From positions 1 through 58,311 of the forward strand of contig JBPCTQ010000065.1 in the NCBI GenBank assembly GCA_051011595.1: a stretch of 58,311 bases of DNA, in the 5' to 3' direction. Within the stretch, counting starts at the first letter, position 1. Each line of letters opens with the position of its first letter. The notes beneath the pieces were generated by a model that was not told where the DNA came from, searched no databases, and worked only from the letters and a program-made list of their open reading frames with translations. Both the position numbers and the translations under genes were made by a program. Positions 1-8,745 of the stretch are shown here, one piece after another. This DNA is from JAOUEE01 sp051011595 (GTDB lineage: Bacteria; Actinomycetota; Acidimicrobiia; Acidimicrobiales; SHLQ01).

Positions 1-1744
1 GGTCACCGGCGACGATCGACCATGTCTGGCCTCGGTCGCGGGTGACCCAGAGACCGGCCTCGCTGCCCGAGAACACCGTGCCGTCCTGGCCGTAGTGGGG
101 CGACACCGCCAGCAGTGACACACCAGCCGGGCCACTCGCCTCCCAGGTTCGACCGCCGTCGATGCTGACGAAGGTGCCGTTCCTGGTGCCGGCACACAAG
201 GTCGGATCGTCGGGATAGTCAGGACCGACCGCCAGCGAGCGGACCGGCCCGCCGACCGAGCCCAGCGCCACGAAGGTGCCCTCCTCGCCCCCCTCGTTGG
301 AGATGAACACCTCACCCTGGAGGCTGCCGAGAAACACGGTCTGGTCGGTGGCGAATCGAGGTGACAGCGCGACGATGAACTGACGGAGTTTGGTATCGGC
401 GGGTGGGTCGCTGACCACGTGCTGTGACCAGGTCGCACCCCGATCGCTCGATTTGAGCAGGTGCGTCCAACTGGACGAGAACAACGTGCCGTCCTGGGCG
501 TAGTCGGGTGAGAACACGATGTTGTGGAGCCGGATCACGGGGAGATAGGCGTTGTCGGTGGCCTGAACCGGTTCCAGCCCCCTGTCGACCAAGGTCCACG
601 ACTGGCCATCGTCGTCGGAGAGATAAGGCCCCTTCACGTAGGTGGCGACGGCCACGGTCTCGTCCTCGGCGTATGCCGGCGAGATCGCGATGCCGGTGAT
701 CACCTCGGACAGGACCTCGCGAGACTGCCAAGTGGCCATCTCATCGTCGGATCGGAACAGGCCATCGAAGCCGGCCAGGAACAACACCGTGTCGCCCGCC
801 GGTCCGATGGCCACGTCGAGCCCCCGGAAGTCGGGCACCCCGACGGCTTCGGCCTGACGGTCGGTGGTCAGGCCATCGGTTCGCGCTGTCCACGTTTCGC
901 CGCGATCGTCGCTGCGGTGACTGCCGGTCGACCACGTCGACGCCCACATCACCCCATCGTCTCGGAAGTCGGGAGATCGGTCGATGGCCATGATGCGTTC
1001 GTCGGGGAGCCCGGAGCCCATGGAGAGGAACGAGTCGCTCTGTTCATCGAAACGGACCAGCTCCCCGTCGGCTCCGCCCACCACCAGGTCGGTTCGATCG
1101 GTCACGAGCAGGGCGCTGACCTCGTCGTCGGCGATCGCCGATCGAGGCTCGCTCCACGATGCACCGGCATCGTCGGAGATCGACACCCGACCCCTGCGGT
1201 CACCGACAACGACCAAACCGTCCTCGCCGGTGGCGAACTCGACGGTCACGGCGCCACCGAGATCCGGCAGCAGCGACCATTGGCCGCCACCATCGGTGGT
1301 TCGGTACAGACCTCCGGCGAGATCGGTCAGCAGCGCGGTGTCGGGATCCGCTGGTGAGGTCACGAGCGACCGCACCGTTCCGCTGAAACCTCCGGCTGCG
1401 GCCAACCAGGAGTCGCCGCCGTCGGTGCTCCGGAACACGGTTGTCTCGGTACCCAGGTAGAGGGTGTCACGATCGGCCACCGACGTGGCGATGGTGGTCG
1501 CCACCCGGGGTAGATCGGTGGCCAGCGTCTGCCACCGGGCGCCACCGTCGAAGCTACGCAGCACCCGCCCCTGGGACACGGCGTAGACCGTCGACGTGGT
1601 GGCGAAGTCGGGCGAGGCCACAACAACGGCGATGTTGTCGTGGGGGGTGTGGGCCGAGACCGACGAATGGGCAAGCAGCACTCCCACTGCCGCAGCGACC
1701 ACACCAGCGGCGACGACCGCGGGCAGTCGCCCGAGGGCCGTCAC
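1..1744 (-). CDS. BNR-repeat secreted protein, 3' end cut by window edge
   Basis: The frame is open from a GTG at 1744 to the window edge (at least 581 codons); I checked every possible stop in this frame. A hydrophobic signal segment (about residues 8-32) is followed by the motif SAHTPHD. After that come repeated BNR/sialidase-type blades with Asp-box-like cores such as FRSTDGGDSW, YRTTDGGGQW, HRSDDRGETW and LKSSDRGATW, so the mature part should be an extracellular beta-propeller. The GTG start overlaps the stop of the upstream gene by four bases (GTGA), so the two are probably translationally coupled. It is a clear paralogue of that neighbour. No catalytic residues are recognisable. BNR propellers can be sialidases, photosystem assembly factors or binding scaffolds, so the function is unknown. 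The C-terminus lies outside the window. Confidence 0.85.
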   Translation of the reverse strand, partial: MTALGRLPAVVAAGVVAAAVGVLLAHSSVSAHTPHDNIAVVVASPDFATTSTVYAVSQGRVLRSFDGGARWQTLATDLPRVATTIATSVADRDTLYLGTETTVFRSTDGGDSWLAAAGGFSGTVRSLVTSPADPDTALLTDLAGGLYRTTDGGGQWSLLPDLGGAVTVEFATGEDGLVVVGDRRGRVSISDDAGASWSEPRSAIADDEVSALLVTDRTDLVVGGADGELVRFDEQSDSFLSMGSGLPDERIMAIDRSPDFRDDGVMWASTWSTGSHRSDDRGETWTARTDGLTTDRQAEAVGVPDFRGLDVAIGPAGDTVLFLAGFDGLFRSDDEMATWQSREVLSEVITGIAISPAYAEDETVAVATYVKGPYLSDDDGQSWTLVDRGLEPVQATDNAYLPVIRLHNIVFSPDYAQDGTLFSSSWTHLLKSSDRGATWSQHVVSDPPADTKLRQFIVALSPRFATDQTVFLGSLQGEVFISNEGGEEGTFVALGSVGGPVRSLAVGPDYPDDPTLCAGTRNGTFVSIDGGRTWEASGPAGVSLLAVSPHYGQDGTVFSGSEAGLWVTRDRGQTWSIVAGD

Positions 1745-4032
1745 GAATGGGCCACCTCGTCATCGGGCCGAGACCGCCGCCAGGCGAACGCGGCGCCGAC
1801 GACGGCCAACACCACGAGGGCACCGACGCCGATCACCATGGCGGCCGACGGGCCGTCGTCGTCGCCGTCGTCGTCGGCCGGCGGCAGCTGGTTGACGTCT
1901 TCGTCGACCAATGTGGTTCCCGGCGGCGTGGTGGCGGAGGGCTCGGGCGAAACATCAAGAACGAACTCGGCGGCCGGCGGCACGGCCAACGGGTCCCAGC
2001 TGGTGCCGCCGTCGGACGACTTCAGCAGGGTCGCCCCGCTGTACCCGAACACCGTGCGGTCGGTTGCGAAGTCGGGCGAGAAGTGGATGGGCTCGGCGGT
2101 CGGGTTCGAGAAGTCGGCGAGCAACAGGTTGTCGCTCAGAAGGTCGCTGCCGGTGGGCTGAAAGGTCTCGCCGCCATCGACGGACTCGTACAGGCCCTTG
2201 CCCCGCACGCTGACCAGCAGGAACTGGTCCTCGACATAGCTCGGCGACGTCTCCACTCCCTCGATCCGGTTCTCGGCCAGGTCGGGATCGTCGGCCGGCT
2301 GCCAGGTGTCGCCACCGTCACGAGTGATGAGCAGACCTTCGGTGCTGCCGGCGAAGACCGTCTGGTCGTTGGCGTAGTCGGGAGAGATCGCCAGCAGCGA
2401 GGTGGTCGTAGGTCCGCCGGTATCGGTCCATGTCGCCCCGCCGTCGTCGGAACGCATGACCGCCGAGTCGGTGCTCACGAACAGGGTGGGTACGTCGGGG
2501 AAGTCCGGGTGCAGCTCGATGGTTCGTACCCGGTCACCCGGCGATCCGAGCATCTCGAACGATTCGCTGTCACCCCGTTCGGTCGAACGGTAGATCTCGC
2601 CCTGCCGGGTGCCGAGAAAGATGGTGCCGTCGTCGGCGAACGCAGGCGACACTCCGATGACGAACTGGCGCAACCGAGAACCGGTGGGCTCGGACACGAA
2701 GTTCTCCTGCCACGTGGCGCCGCCGTCCTCGGACCGCAACAGCCGCGTCCAGCTGGCCGAGAAGATGGTGCTGTCGTTGGCGTAGTCGGGAGAGAACACG
2801 ATGTTGTGCAGGCGCAGCACCGGGAGCAGTTTGTTGCCGTCGGACAGCTCCCGTTCGATGCCGCTATTGGCGGCCACGAACGTGGCCCCGGCGTCGGTGG
2901 ACACGAAGGCTCCCTTGACGTAGGTGGCCAGGGCGATGGTGGCATCGTCGGCGTACGCCGGTGAGACGTCGAGCCCGACGATCATCTCCGAGAGTGTCTG
3001 CAGGCTGGTCCATGTCTCCCCGCCGTCGTCGGACCGGAACGGACCATCGAAGGCGGCCAGGAACAAGACGTGCTCGCCTTCGGGCCCGGTCCCGATGTCG
3101 AGGTTGTAGAAGTCGGCGACCCCGATCTCGCCCGATTGGCGATCGACGGTGAGCCCCTCGTCGCGGAGCTCCCAGCTCTGACCGCGATCGGCCGAGAAGT
3201 ACACCCCGTCGACGTCGGTGGACACCCAGATCATGTCGTCATCGGCGAACGACGGCGAGGTGACGATCCCGGCGATTCCCTGGTCGGTGGGCAAGCCGTT
3301 GGAGATGTCGGAGAATGTCTCGCCCAGATCGTCGGACAAGTGCAACGAACCGTCCGATCTCCCCACCATGAGCACGCTGGTGGTGCCGTCGTGATCGACG
3401 GCCACGGCGCCGGTGCCGCCGCTGCCGGGTACTTCGATGGGACGCCATGTCTGGCCCGCGTCCTCGGACAGGTTCACCGGCCCGCTGGAACTACCGGCCA
3501 GCACGAGATCGGACCCGGCCGGGCCGAATCGCACAGCACCGATGGACACACCGGCGGGCTCCCATTGTTCGCCGGCGTCGGAGGTACGGAAACCTCGGCC
3601 ACTGGTGGTGGCCACGATCGCCGTGTCGGGATCGTCGGGTGAGACTTCGATGATGCTGGTGTCGGTGTTGGGGAGGCCCGACGAGATCGTCGTCCAGGTG
3701 TCGCCGCCGTCGTCGGACCGGAACACGCCCGTCCCGGACGAGACGTAGATGCGGTTGCCGTCCGAGGAGGGGATCGCCACCTGACGAAGTTTGTCCGTGG
3801 GGATCCCGGTGACCAGGGTGGCCCACGTGGCACCGCCGTCGGTGGAACGCAGCAACCGATTCTGGCTGGTGGTGTAGACCACCAGGTCATCGGCGTAGGT
3901 GGGCGACATCGCGATGTCGCGGGCGGTGTCGTGGGGTGTGTGGGCCTCAACCGTGGTCGGCGCAACAAGGGCCGACCCAAGAGCCAACACGAGGGTGAGG
4001 ACGAGTCCGACGAGCAGGACCCGGATGGACAC
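1741..4032 (-). CDS. BNR-repeat surface protein with C-terminal membrane anchor
   Basis: The product is about 763 residues from the GTG at 4032. A longer reading exists but would run under the opposite-strand methyltransferase at 4138. The GTG is followed at once by a signal segment (VSIRVLLVGLVLTLVLALG) and then the motif EAHTPHD, shared with the downstream paralogue. More than ten BNR blades follow (LRSTDGGATW, FRSDDGGDTW, YRSTERGDSE, YESVDGGETF). The C-terminus has a short acidic linker (DDDGDDDG), one transmembrane helix (AAMVIGVGALVVLAVVGAAF) and a basic tail, the usual layout of a membrane-anchored extracellular propeller. It probably forms a two-gene operon with the following BNR gene. 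The substrate or ligand is unknown. Confidence 0.85.
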   Translation of the reverse strand: MSIRVLLVGLVLTLVLALGSALVAPTTVEAHTPHDTARDIAMSPTYADDLVVYTTSQNRLLRSTDGGATWATLVTGIPTDKLRQVAIPSSDGNRIYVSSGTGVFRSDDGGDTWTTISSGLPNTDTSIIEVSPDDPDTAIVATTSGRGFRTSDAGEQWEPAGVSIGAVRFGPAGSDLVLAGSSSGPVNLSEDAGQTWRPIEVPGSGGTGAVAVDHDGTTSVLMVGRSDGSLHLSDDLGETFSDISNGLPTDQGIAGIVTSPSFADDDMIWVSTDVDGVYFSADRGQSWELRDEGLTVDRQSGEIGVADFYNLDIGTGPEGEHVLFLAAFDGPFRSDDGGETWTSLQTLSEMIVGLDVSPAYADDATIALATYVKGAFVSTDAGATFVAANSGIERELSDGNKLLPVLRLHNIVFSPDYANDSTIFSASWTRLLRSEDGGATWQENFVSEPTGSRLRQFVIGVSPAFADDGTIFLGTRQGEIYRSTERGDSESFEMLGSPGDRVRTIELHPDFPDVPTLFVSTDSAVMRSDDGGATWTDTGGPTTTSLLAISPDYANDQTVFAGSTEGLLITRDGGDTWQPADDPDLAENRIEGVETSPSYVEDQFLLVSVRGKGLYESVDGGETFQPTGSDLLSDNLLLADFSNPTAEPIHFSPDFATDRTVFGYSGATLLKSSDGGTSWDPLAVPPAAEFVLDVSPEPSATTPPGTTLVDEDVNQLPPADDDGDDDGPSAAMVIGVGALVVLAVVGAAFAWRRSRPDDEVAHS

Positions 4033-4137
4033 GTCCCGGGCCGGTGATCGCAGCGTGGAAGGGCGAGTTGGCACGGGTAACGATGGTAGAGGTCGGTCTC
4101 GACAATCCCGAAAGCGGGATATTGGTAGGATCCGCCC

Positions 4138-4797
4138 ATGGACCCGGTTGCGCCGGCCGACACCGAGCAGGCACAGCGCCGGTATCGCGCCATCTCTGCC
4201 GAGTACGAGCGTCACGCTCGCCTGGTCGGTCCCCTACGCCGCCGGGCGGTGCAGCGACTCAAGCTGCGCGACGGCGACCACGTGCTCGACATGGGTTGCG
4301 GCACCGGCACCAGTTTCGAGTTGCTGCGAGCGCAGGTCGGCCACACCGGCAGGGTGACCGGCGTCGATCTGAGCGATGCCATGGCATCGGTGGCTCGGCA
4401 GCGTATTGGCGATCACGGATGGCGCAATGTCGACGTGGTGGTCGGTGACGCCGCCACGGTCACCCTGCCCGACCGCGTCGACGGTGTTCTGTTCTTCGAG
4501 ACCCATGACCTGTTGCGAACCCCGGCCGTGGTGCAACGCTCGGTCTCGGCCGCTCGGCCCGGTGCACGAGTGGTGGCCTTCGGTCCGTCCACATCGGTCC
4601 GTTGGGCCGTACCGGTCAACGCCATCGTTCGTTCGGTGGCGAAGCGGTACGTGACCACCTTCGACGGCTTCGACGAACCGTGGAGTCACCTGGCCCGCTT
4701 GCTGCCCGACCTGCGCGTCCATCGTCTCTTCCTCGGGGGTGCGTATCTGGCCATCGGTGTTGCTCCTTCCGGGTTCACCGCGGCCACCCAGACGTAG
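4138..4797 (+). CDS. Class I SAM-dependent methyltransferase
   Basis: This 219-residue protein has the glycine-rich SAM-binding motif I (VLDMGCGTGTSFELL, about residues 44-58) and an acidic end of the next strand (VTGVDLSDAMA), typical of UbiE/Methyltransf_25 enzymes. The ATG at 4138 has an AGGA sequence about 8 bases upstream. Little in the C-terminal half points to a substrate. The start faces the BNR gene, about 105 bp away, so the two are divergently transcribed. The methyl acceptor is unknown. Confidence 0.85.
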   Translation: MDPVAPADTEQAQRRYRAISAEYERHARLVGPLRRRAVQRLKLRDGDHVLDMGCGTGTSFELLRAQVGHTGRVTGVDLSDAMASVARQRIGDHGWRNVDVVVGDAATVTLPDRVDGVLFFETHDLLRTPAVVQRSVSAARPGARVVAFGPSTSVRWAVPVNAIVRSVAKRYVTTFDGFDEPWSHLARLLPDLRVHRLFLGGAYLAIGVAPSGFTAATQT

Positions 4798-4846
4798 TAC
4801 ACACAGGAACGTGCTCTTCAGCGCCCATGTCGCCGATACCGGACCG

Positions 4847-5524
4847 ATGACCGCTCTGCGGCGCCGGACACCACAACCGGCCGACGCCCCCGGCTTGCGA
4901 TCGGCCCGCAACGCAATCTGTGCGCCGTTCTCCCGAGGTGTGTTGCCTCGACCGCAGCTGGGCCGCGAGGCCATGGTCGCCTGCTGGGACGACGAGGCAG
5001 CTCTCGACGAGTTCTTGGCCGAACACCCCACCGGCCAGGCGTTCGACCAAGGCTGGCAGGTCCGCATGGAGCTGATCCGGGCCGCTGGGGTGTGGCCTGG
5101 TCTCGATGACAACATGGTCGACGCAGCCGGAGCCAAGGCCAGAGATGTCGAAGGACCAACCGTCGCGATCACCATCGGCACCGCCTACCTCAGGACGGCC
5201 GTTCCCTTCGTCCGCGTGAACAGCGGCCTCGAAGACCAATTCCTCGACACACCCAGCGGCCTGTGGGGCACGGCGATGACGAACCTGCCCCAGCGCCTGG
5301 TAGCCACCCTCACGATCTGGGAGAGCGCCGACGCGGCCACCGACTACATGCGGACCGGTGCCCACGGAGCTGCGGTCGACGCCCACTACGACCCGGCGGC
5401 CGATCCCACCGGTCACACGTTCGTCACCGGCGGCGGCTTCTTCGGATTCCGACCCTTGTCCAGCCGCGGACGGCTCGATGGCAAGAACCCGATCCCGGCC
5501 GACCTGCTCGGTAGCCAGACCTAA
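4847..5524 (+). CDS. Spheroidene-monooxygenase-like (CrtA-like) protein
   Basis: About 225 residues from the ATG at 4847; a GTG at 4811 would add 12. The C-terminal half has the pattern of the CrtA-like ferredoxin-fold family: a Leu-Pro-Gln segment, a strand with TIWES, a helix ending in GAHGAAV, and a closing strand GGGFFGFRPLS. N-terminal parts (AIT-IGTAYLRTAVPF) fit the same alpha/beta barrel. True CrtA oxidises carotenoids, but no carotenoid genes are in this window, so the family is a better call than the reaction. Its TAA stop shares bases with the TAG stop of the opposite-strand NHL gene (CTAA, 5521-5524). Confidence 0.5.
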   Translation: MTALRRRTPQPADAPGLRSARNAICAPFSRGVLPRPQLGREAMVACWDDEAALDEFLAEHPTGQAFDQGWQVRMELIRAAGVWPGLDDNMVDAAGAKARDVEGPTVAITIGTAYLRTAVPFVRVNSGLEDQFLDTPSGLWGTAMTNLPQRLVATLTIWESADAATDYMRTGAHGAAVDAHYDPAADPTGHTFVTGGGFFGFRPLSSRGRLDGKNPIPADLLGSQT

Positions 5525-7029
5525 CCGTTGTGTCGGGTGCGGTGCGGCACCTCGCACCGCAGCTGCTCGCCCCAACACTCGTCGAGTTGGCCGGCACCCC
5601 ACACCTGATCCCGGCCCGAGCCACCGTTGAGCCGGTCATCACCCGGTCCGCCGTAGATGAAGTCCTTGCCCCGGAACCCCTTGATGTTGTCGGCGCCGGC
5701 CCCACCAAAGAGGTCGTCTGATCCCTTCCCGCCGTTGATGATGTCGTTTCCGGCGCCGCCACAGACGATGTCGTCACCGCCCCGGCCTTCGATCACGTCA
5801 TCGCCGGCCAGTCCGGCGATCACGTCGACTCCCGGGGTTCCAACCAGGACGTCGTCGGCCTCGGTGCCGGCCAGCGTCACTCGGCGCCCCTGACAACGCA
5901 GCGGTGCAGGGGGAGGCCGATAGGCATCGGACACGAGCACCCGGACCGCGCTGTTGTCGGTATCGGCCACGAACAACCGCCCGGCGGGGTCGATCGTCAC
6001 CCCGCGGGGCCCCTGCAGCGTGGCGTCGACGGCCGGCCCGCCATCACCACCGTGATCCGGTGTCCCGGTGCCGGCGAGCGCCGTGATGATCCCGCTGGCC
6101 AGTTCGACGCGCCGAACCCGCTGATTGCCCGAGTCGGCGACGTACAACACGCCGTCGGCCACCGCGACGCCGCGGGGATAACGCAGTTGCGCGGCGCGGG
6201 CCTGGCCTCCATCGCCGCCGCCACCCAGAGCCCCGCTTCCCACCACGGTGGTCATCGTTCCCCCGGCCCGGAAGCGGCGGATCCGGTGGTTGTTGCTGTC
6301 GGCGATGTACACCGCGCCACTGCCGTCGACGTCGATGCGCTGGGGGATGTTGAGGGCAGCATCGATGGCCGGGCCGCCGTCGCCCCCGAACCCCCGGTCA
6401 CCGGTGCCGGCGACCGTGGTGATCACGCCGTTCGACAGGTTCACTCGGCGGATCCGGTGGTTCATGCCGTCGGCGATGTACAGGTGGTGGCCGTGCCTCG
6501 CCAGTCCCTTGGGGTTCTTCAGGCGGGCGGCAACTGCCGGACCCCCATCTCCTGCGAAGCCGGATCGACCGGTGCCGGCGATGGTGGTGATGGTCCCGTT
6601 GGGTGCGATCCGACGAATCCGATGGTTGGCCGAGTCGGCGATGAAGATGGCGCCGTCGTCGGCCACCAGCACATCGTGGGGCCACTGGATCATCGCTTGG
6701 GTGGCCGGCCCGCCGTCACCGCTGTATCCGGCCACACCGGTGCCGGCGATGGTGGTGATGGTCCCGTTGGGCCCGACCCGACGAATCCGGTGGTTGAACG
6801 TGTCGGCGATGTACAAGCTCCCGTCGGGACCGATGTCGGTGTCGCGGGGTTTGTCGAGCCGGGCGGCCGTGGCCGGCCCGCCGTCACCCGAGAATCCGGC
6901 GATGGTGGTGCCGGCGTGGGTGGTGATGGTGTCCTGAGCCGTCGTCGAGGCGCCGGCTCCAGGCAGGGTCAGCGCCACCACCGAAATGGTCACCGCCAGA
7001 GCGAGGATCGGGGTTCGCCGCCACATCAT
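5521..7029 (-). CDS. Secreted NHL-repeat protein with C-terminal RTX-type calcium repeats
   Basis: About 502 residues from tandem ATGs at 7029/7026, chosen because a signal peptide (RRTPILALAVTISVVALTL) follows directly. Six or so NHL blades follow, each with the pattern GDGGPA...P...G.LYIAD..NHRIRR...I.T.AGTG, forming a propeller. After a linker, residues from about 400 carry RTX/hemolysin-type nonapeptides (GLAGDDVIEG, GGAGNDIING, GGAGADNIKG, GGPGDDRLNG) that bind calcium. The protein ends with LDECWGEQLRCE, a tail also found on the neighbouring RTX protein. No enzyme site is visible; a binding or adhesion role is likely. A Sec signal rather than a type I secretion signal suggests Sec export. 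Confidence 0.85.
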   Translation of the reverse strand: MMWRRTPILALAVTISVVALTLPGAGASTTAQDTITTHAGTTIAGFSGDGGPATAARLDKPRDTDIGPDGSLYIADTFNHRIRRVGPNGTITTIAGTGVAGYSGDGGPATQAMIQWPHDVLVADDGAIFIADSANHRIRRIAPNGTITTIAGTGRSGFAGDGGPAVAARLKNPKGLARHGHHLYIADGMNHRIRRVNLSNGVITTVAGTGDRGFGGDGGPAIDAALNIPQRIDVDGSGAVYIADSNNHRIRRFRAGGTMTTVVGSGALGGGGDGGQARAAQLRYPRGVAVADGVLYVADSGNQRVRRVELASGIITALAGTGTPDHGGDGGPAVDATLQGPRGVTIDPAGRLFVADTDNSAVRVLVSDAYRPPPAPLRCQGRRVTLAGTEADDVLVGTPGVDVIAGLAGDDVIEGRGGDDIVCGGAGNDIINGGKGSDDLFGGAGADNIKGFRGKDFIYGGPGDDRLNGGSGRDQVWGAGQLDECWGEQLRCEVPHRTRHNG

Positions 7030-7094
7030 CGTCCCGAAATTGTCCCGCGTCGTCCCCCACGGTGTCGATCCCGCATCAACCAACCGTTCTGGTC

Positions 7095-7125
7095 GTGCAG
7101 CGACACGCTGTCCGTGACGCTGCAC
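7095..7125 (-). terminator. Hairpin downstream of the RTX glycosidase-like gene
   Basis: Two 13-base arms (7095-7107 and 7113-7125) pair with one mismatch around a 5-base loop. It lies 45 bases after the stop of the gene at 7170-8639 and before the start of the NHL gene. No clear U tract follows, so it may be a weak terminator or an mRNA-stabilising hairpin. Confidence 0.4.
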
Positions 7126-7169
7126 TACCATTACGCATTCTTGATGGCCTGGCTGGTTGGTGGCGCCGC

Positions 7170-8639
7170 CTATTGCGGGCGTGGGGTGGTGGGGTGTTTG
7201 AGCTCGCAGCGCAGGAGTTCACCCCAACACTCGTCGGTGTGGCCCCCACCTCTGATCTGGTCCTTGCCCGGACCGCCCCGCAGATGGTCGGCACCGGGAC
7301 CGCCCTCCACGACGTCCTTGCCCCCACCAGCCGTGACCCTGTCGGCCCCGCCGTCACCCCGAATCCGGTCGTTTCCTCGACCTCCGGCGATGACGTCGGC
7401 CCCTCCCCCGCCGCAGATGACATCGTCACCGCCCCCACCGTTGATCTCATCGTGGCCCCCGCGGCCGACGATCACGTCGGGCCCCGGAGTCCCGGTCAGC
7501 ACATCGGCGCCCGGCGTCCCGAGCACCGTAGGGGCCAGCCCCTGACACGTGGGCGGTGGACGCCAGTCGGGGAAGTCGAGCCGGTGTCCGAAGGCAGCTC
7601 GGACCCCACCGTTCTCGTACCCCACCCCCGGCCCGTACCAGCCGTGGTAGGTCATCCAGACCTCACCGCTGGGTGATTCCCACACCGACGGGCCGCCGAA
7701 CCCCACCCCGTCGGACCGGTTGGCCATGAACGGCGTCGAACTGGATCGGTGACACGGTCCGGCCAGCCCCTCACACACGGCGTGACCGATGCCGTAGTAG
7801 TGGGTGTTCCACCAGTTCCCCGAATAGAAGAGGTGGTACCGACCGCCACGTTGCACCATCGTCGGCCCCTCGATCACCCCCTCCTCCCATTCGGCCCCGG
7901 CGAACAGCAACTCCGACGCCTTCCCCACCACCCGACGGCCATCACCGGACAGGCGCTGGCTCCACAGCTTGGTGGTGTGGCCGCAGCAGTTGCCGTCGGT
8001 CTTGTAGACCAGGGCACGGACCCCGGTGGCATCGGTGAACAGGAACGGATCGATACTGCCGCCCCGATGGGTCTGGCACACGAGTGGTCGCCGCCCAGGT
8101 CGGAACGGCCCGGCCGGGTCAGCCGACGTGGCCACTCCGATGCAGAACCGGCCGCGGTCCACGTGCATACCCGAGAAGTAGAGGTTGTACGTCGAACCAA
8201 CCCGGTGCACCGAGGGCGCCCAGGTGGTGCCGCTTCCGGATCTGGCCCACGAGGGCAGCTCGGGCAGGGCGTCGCCGAGAAAGGCCCACGTCACCAGATC
8301 GGTGGACCGCCACACGGGCACATTGGCGGCCTCGGTGTTGGTGGAGAACAGGTAGTAGGTGCCGGCCCCCACAACGAGGAGATCAGGATCGGCGGCATCG
8401 GCGGGAAGGAACAGACCCCCAGGGCCGAGCACCGGACTGCGCAGGTCGAGGCCGGGCGGAGGGTCGGGTAGTGGCTTCGTCGGTGGCAGCGGCGGCACAT
8501 CGGCGCGGGTGGCCCGCTGACCTTCGGCCGGGCCGGCACCCTCGTCGGGAGGGGCGGCGGCGCTGGCATCGACCAGCACGACCGAGACGAACACCAGCAC
8601 CACCCCGACCAGCAGCACCCGTACCTTCGATCCGCCCAT
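7170..8639 (-). CDS. Secreted GH43-like five-bladed propeller protein with RTX repeats
   Basis: About 489 residues. The ATG at 8639 precedes a signal peptide (VRVLLVGVVLVFVSVVLVDA). Residues about 75-340 resemble glycoside hydrolase family 43/five-bladed propeller proteins: ADPDLLVVGAGTYYLFSTN, TWAPSVHRVGSTYNLYFSG, SIDPFLFTDATG, VIEGPTMVQRGGRYHLFYSG and TYHGWYGPG give the D-P-D, W-A-P, D-P and E-G-P landmarks where the catalytic acids normally sit. RTX nonapeptides follow (GRGGHDEING, GGGGDDVICG, GGRGNDRIRG) and the tail TDECWGELLRCE. A role in arabinan/xylan-type glycan cleavage is plausible but the substrate cannot be read from the sequence. It may be co-transcribed with the NHL+RTX gene downstream. 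Confidence 0.8.
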   Translation of the reverse strand: MGGSKVRVLLVGVVLVFVSVVLVDASAAAPPDEGAGPAEGQRATRADVPPLPPTKPLPDPPPGLDLRSPVLGPGGLFLPADAADPDLLVVGAGTYYLFSTNTEAANVPVWRSTDLVTWAFLGDALPELPSWARSGSGTTWAPSVHRVGSTYNLYFSGMHVDRGRFCIGVATSADPAGPFRPGRRPLVCQTHRGGSIDPFLFTDATGVRALVYKTDGNCCGHTTKLWSQRLSGDGRRVVGKASELLFAGAEWEEGVIEGPTMVQRGGRYHLFYSGNWWNTHYYGIGHAVCEGLAGPCHRSSSTPFMANRSDGVGFGGPSVWESPSGEVWMTYHGWYGPGVGYENGGVRAAFGHRLDFPDWRPPPTCQGLAPTVLGTPGADVLTGTPGPDVIVGRGGHDEINGGGGDDVICGGGGADVIAGGRGNDRIRGDGGADRVTAGGGKDVVEGGPGADHLRGGPGKDQIRGGGHTDECWGELLRCELKHPTTPRPQ

Positions 8640-8745
8640 GCCCGGCAACGTAGCCCAGGCCGGCGGTGTCTCGGGGTCGCCCGAATGCACCCGCTCGAGC
8701 AGAATCCAAGGTCACCAGCCCAGCGTCGGCACTAGCGTGGCCGCC

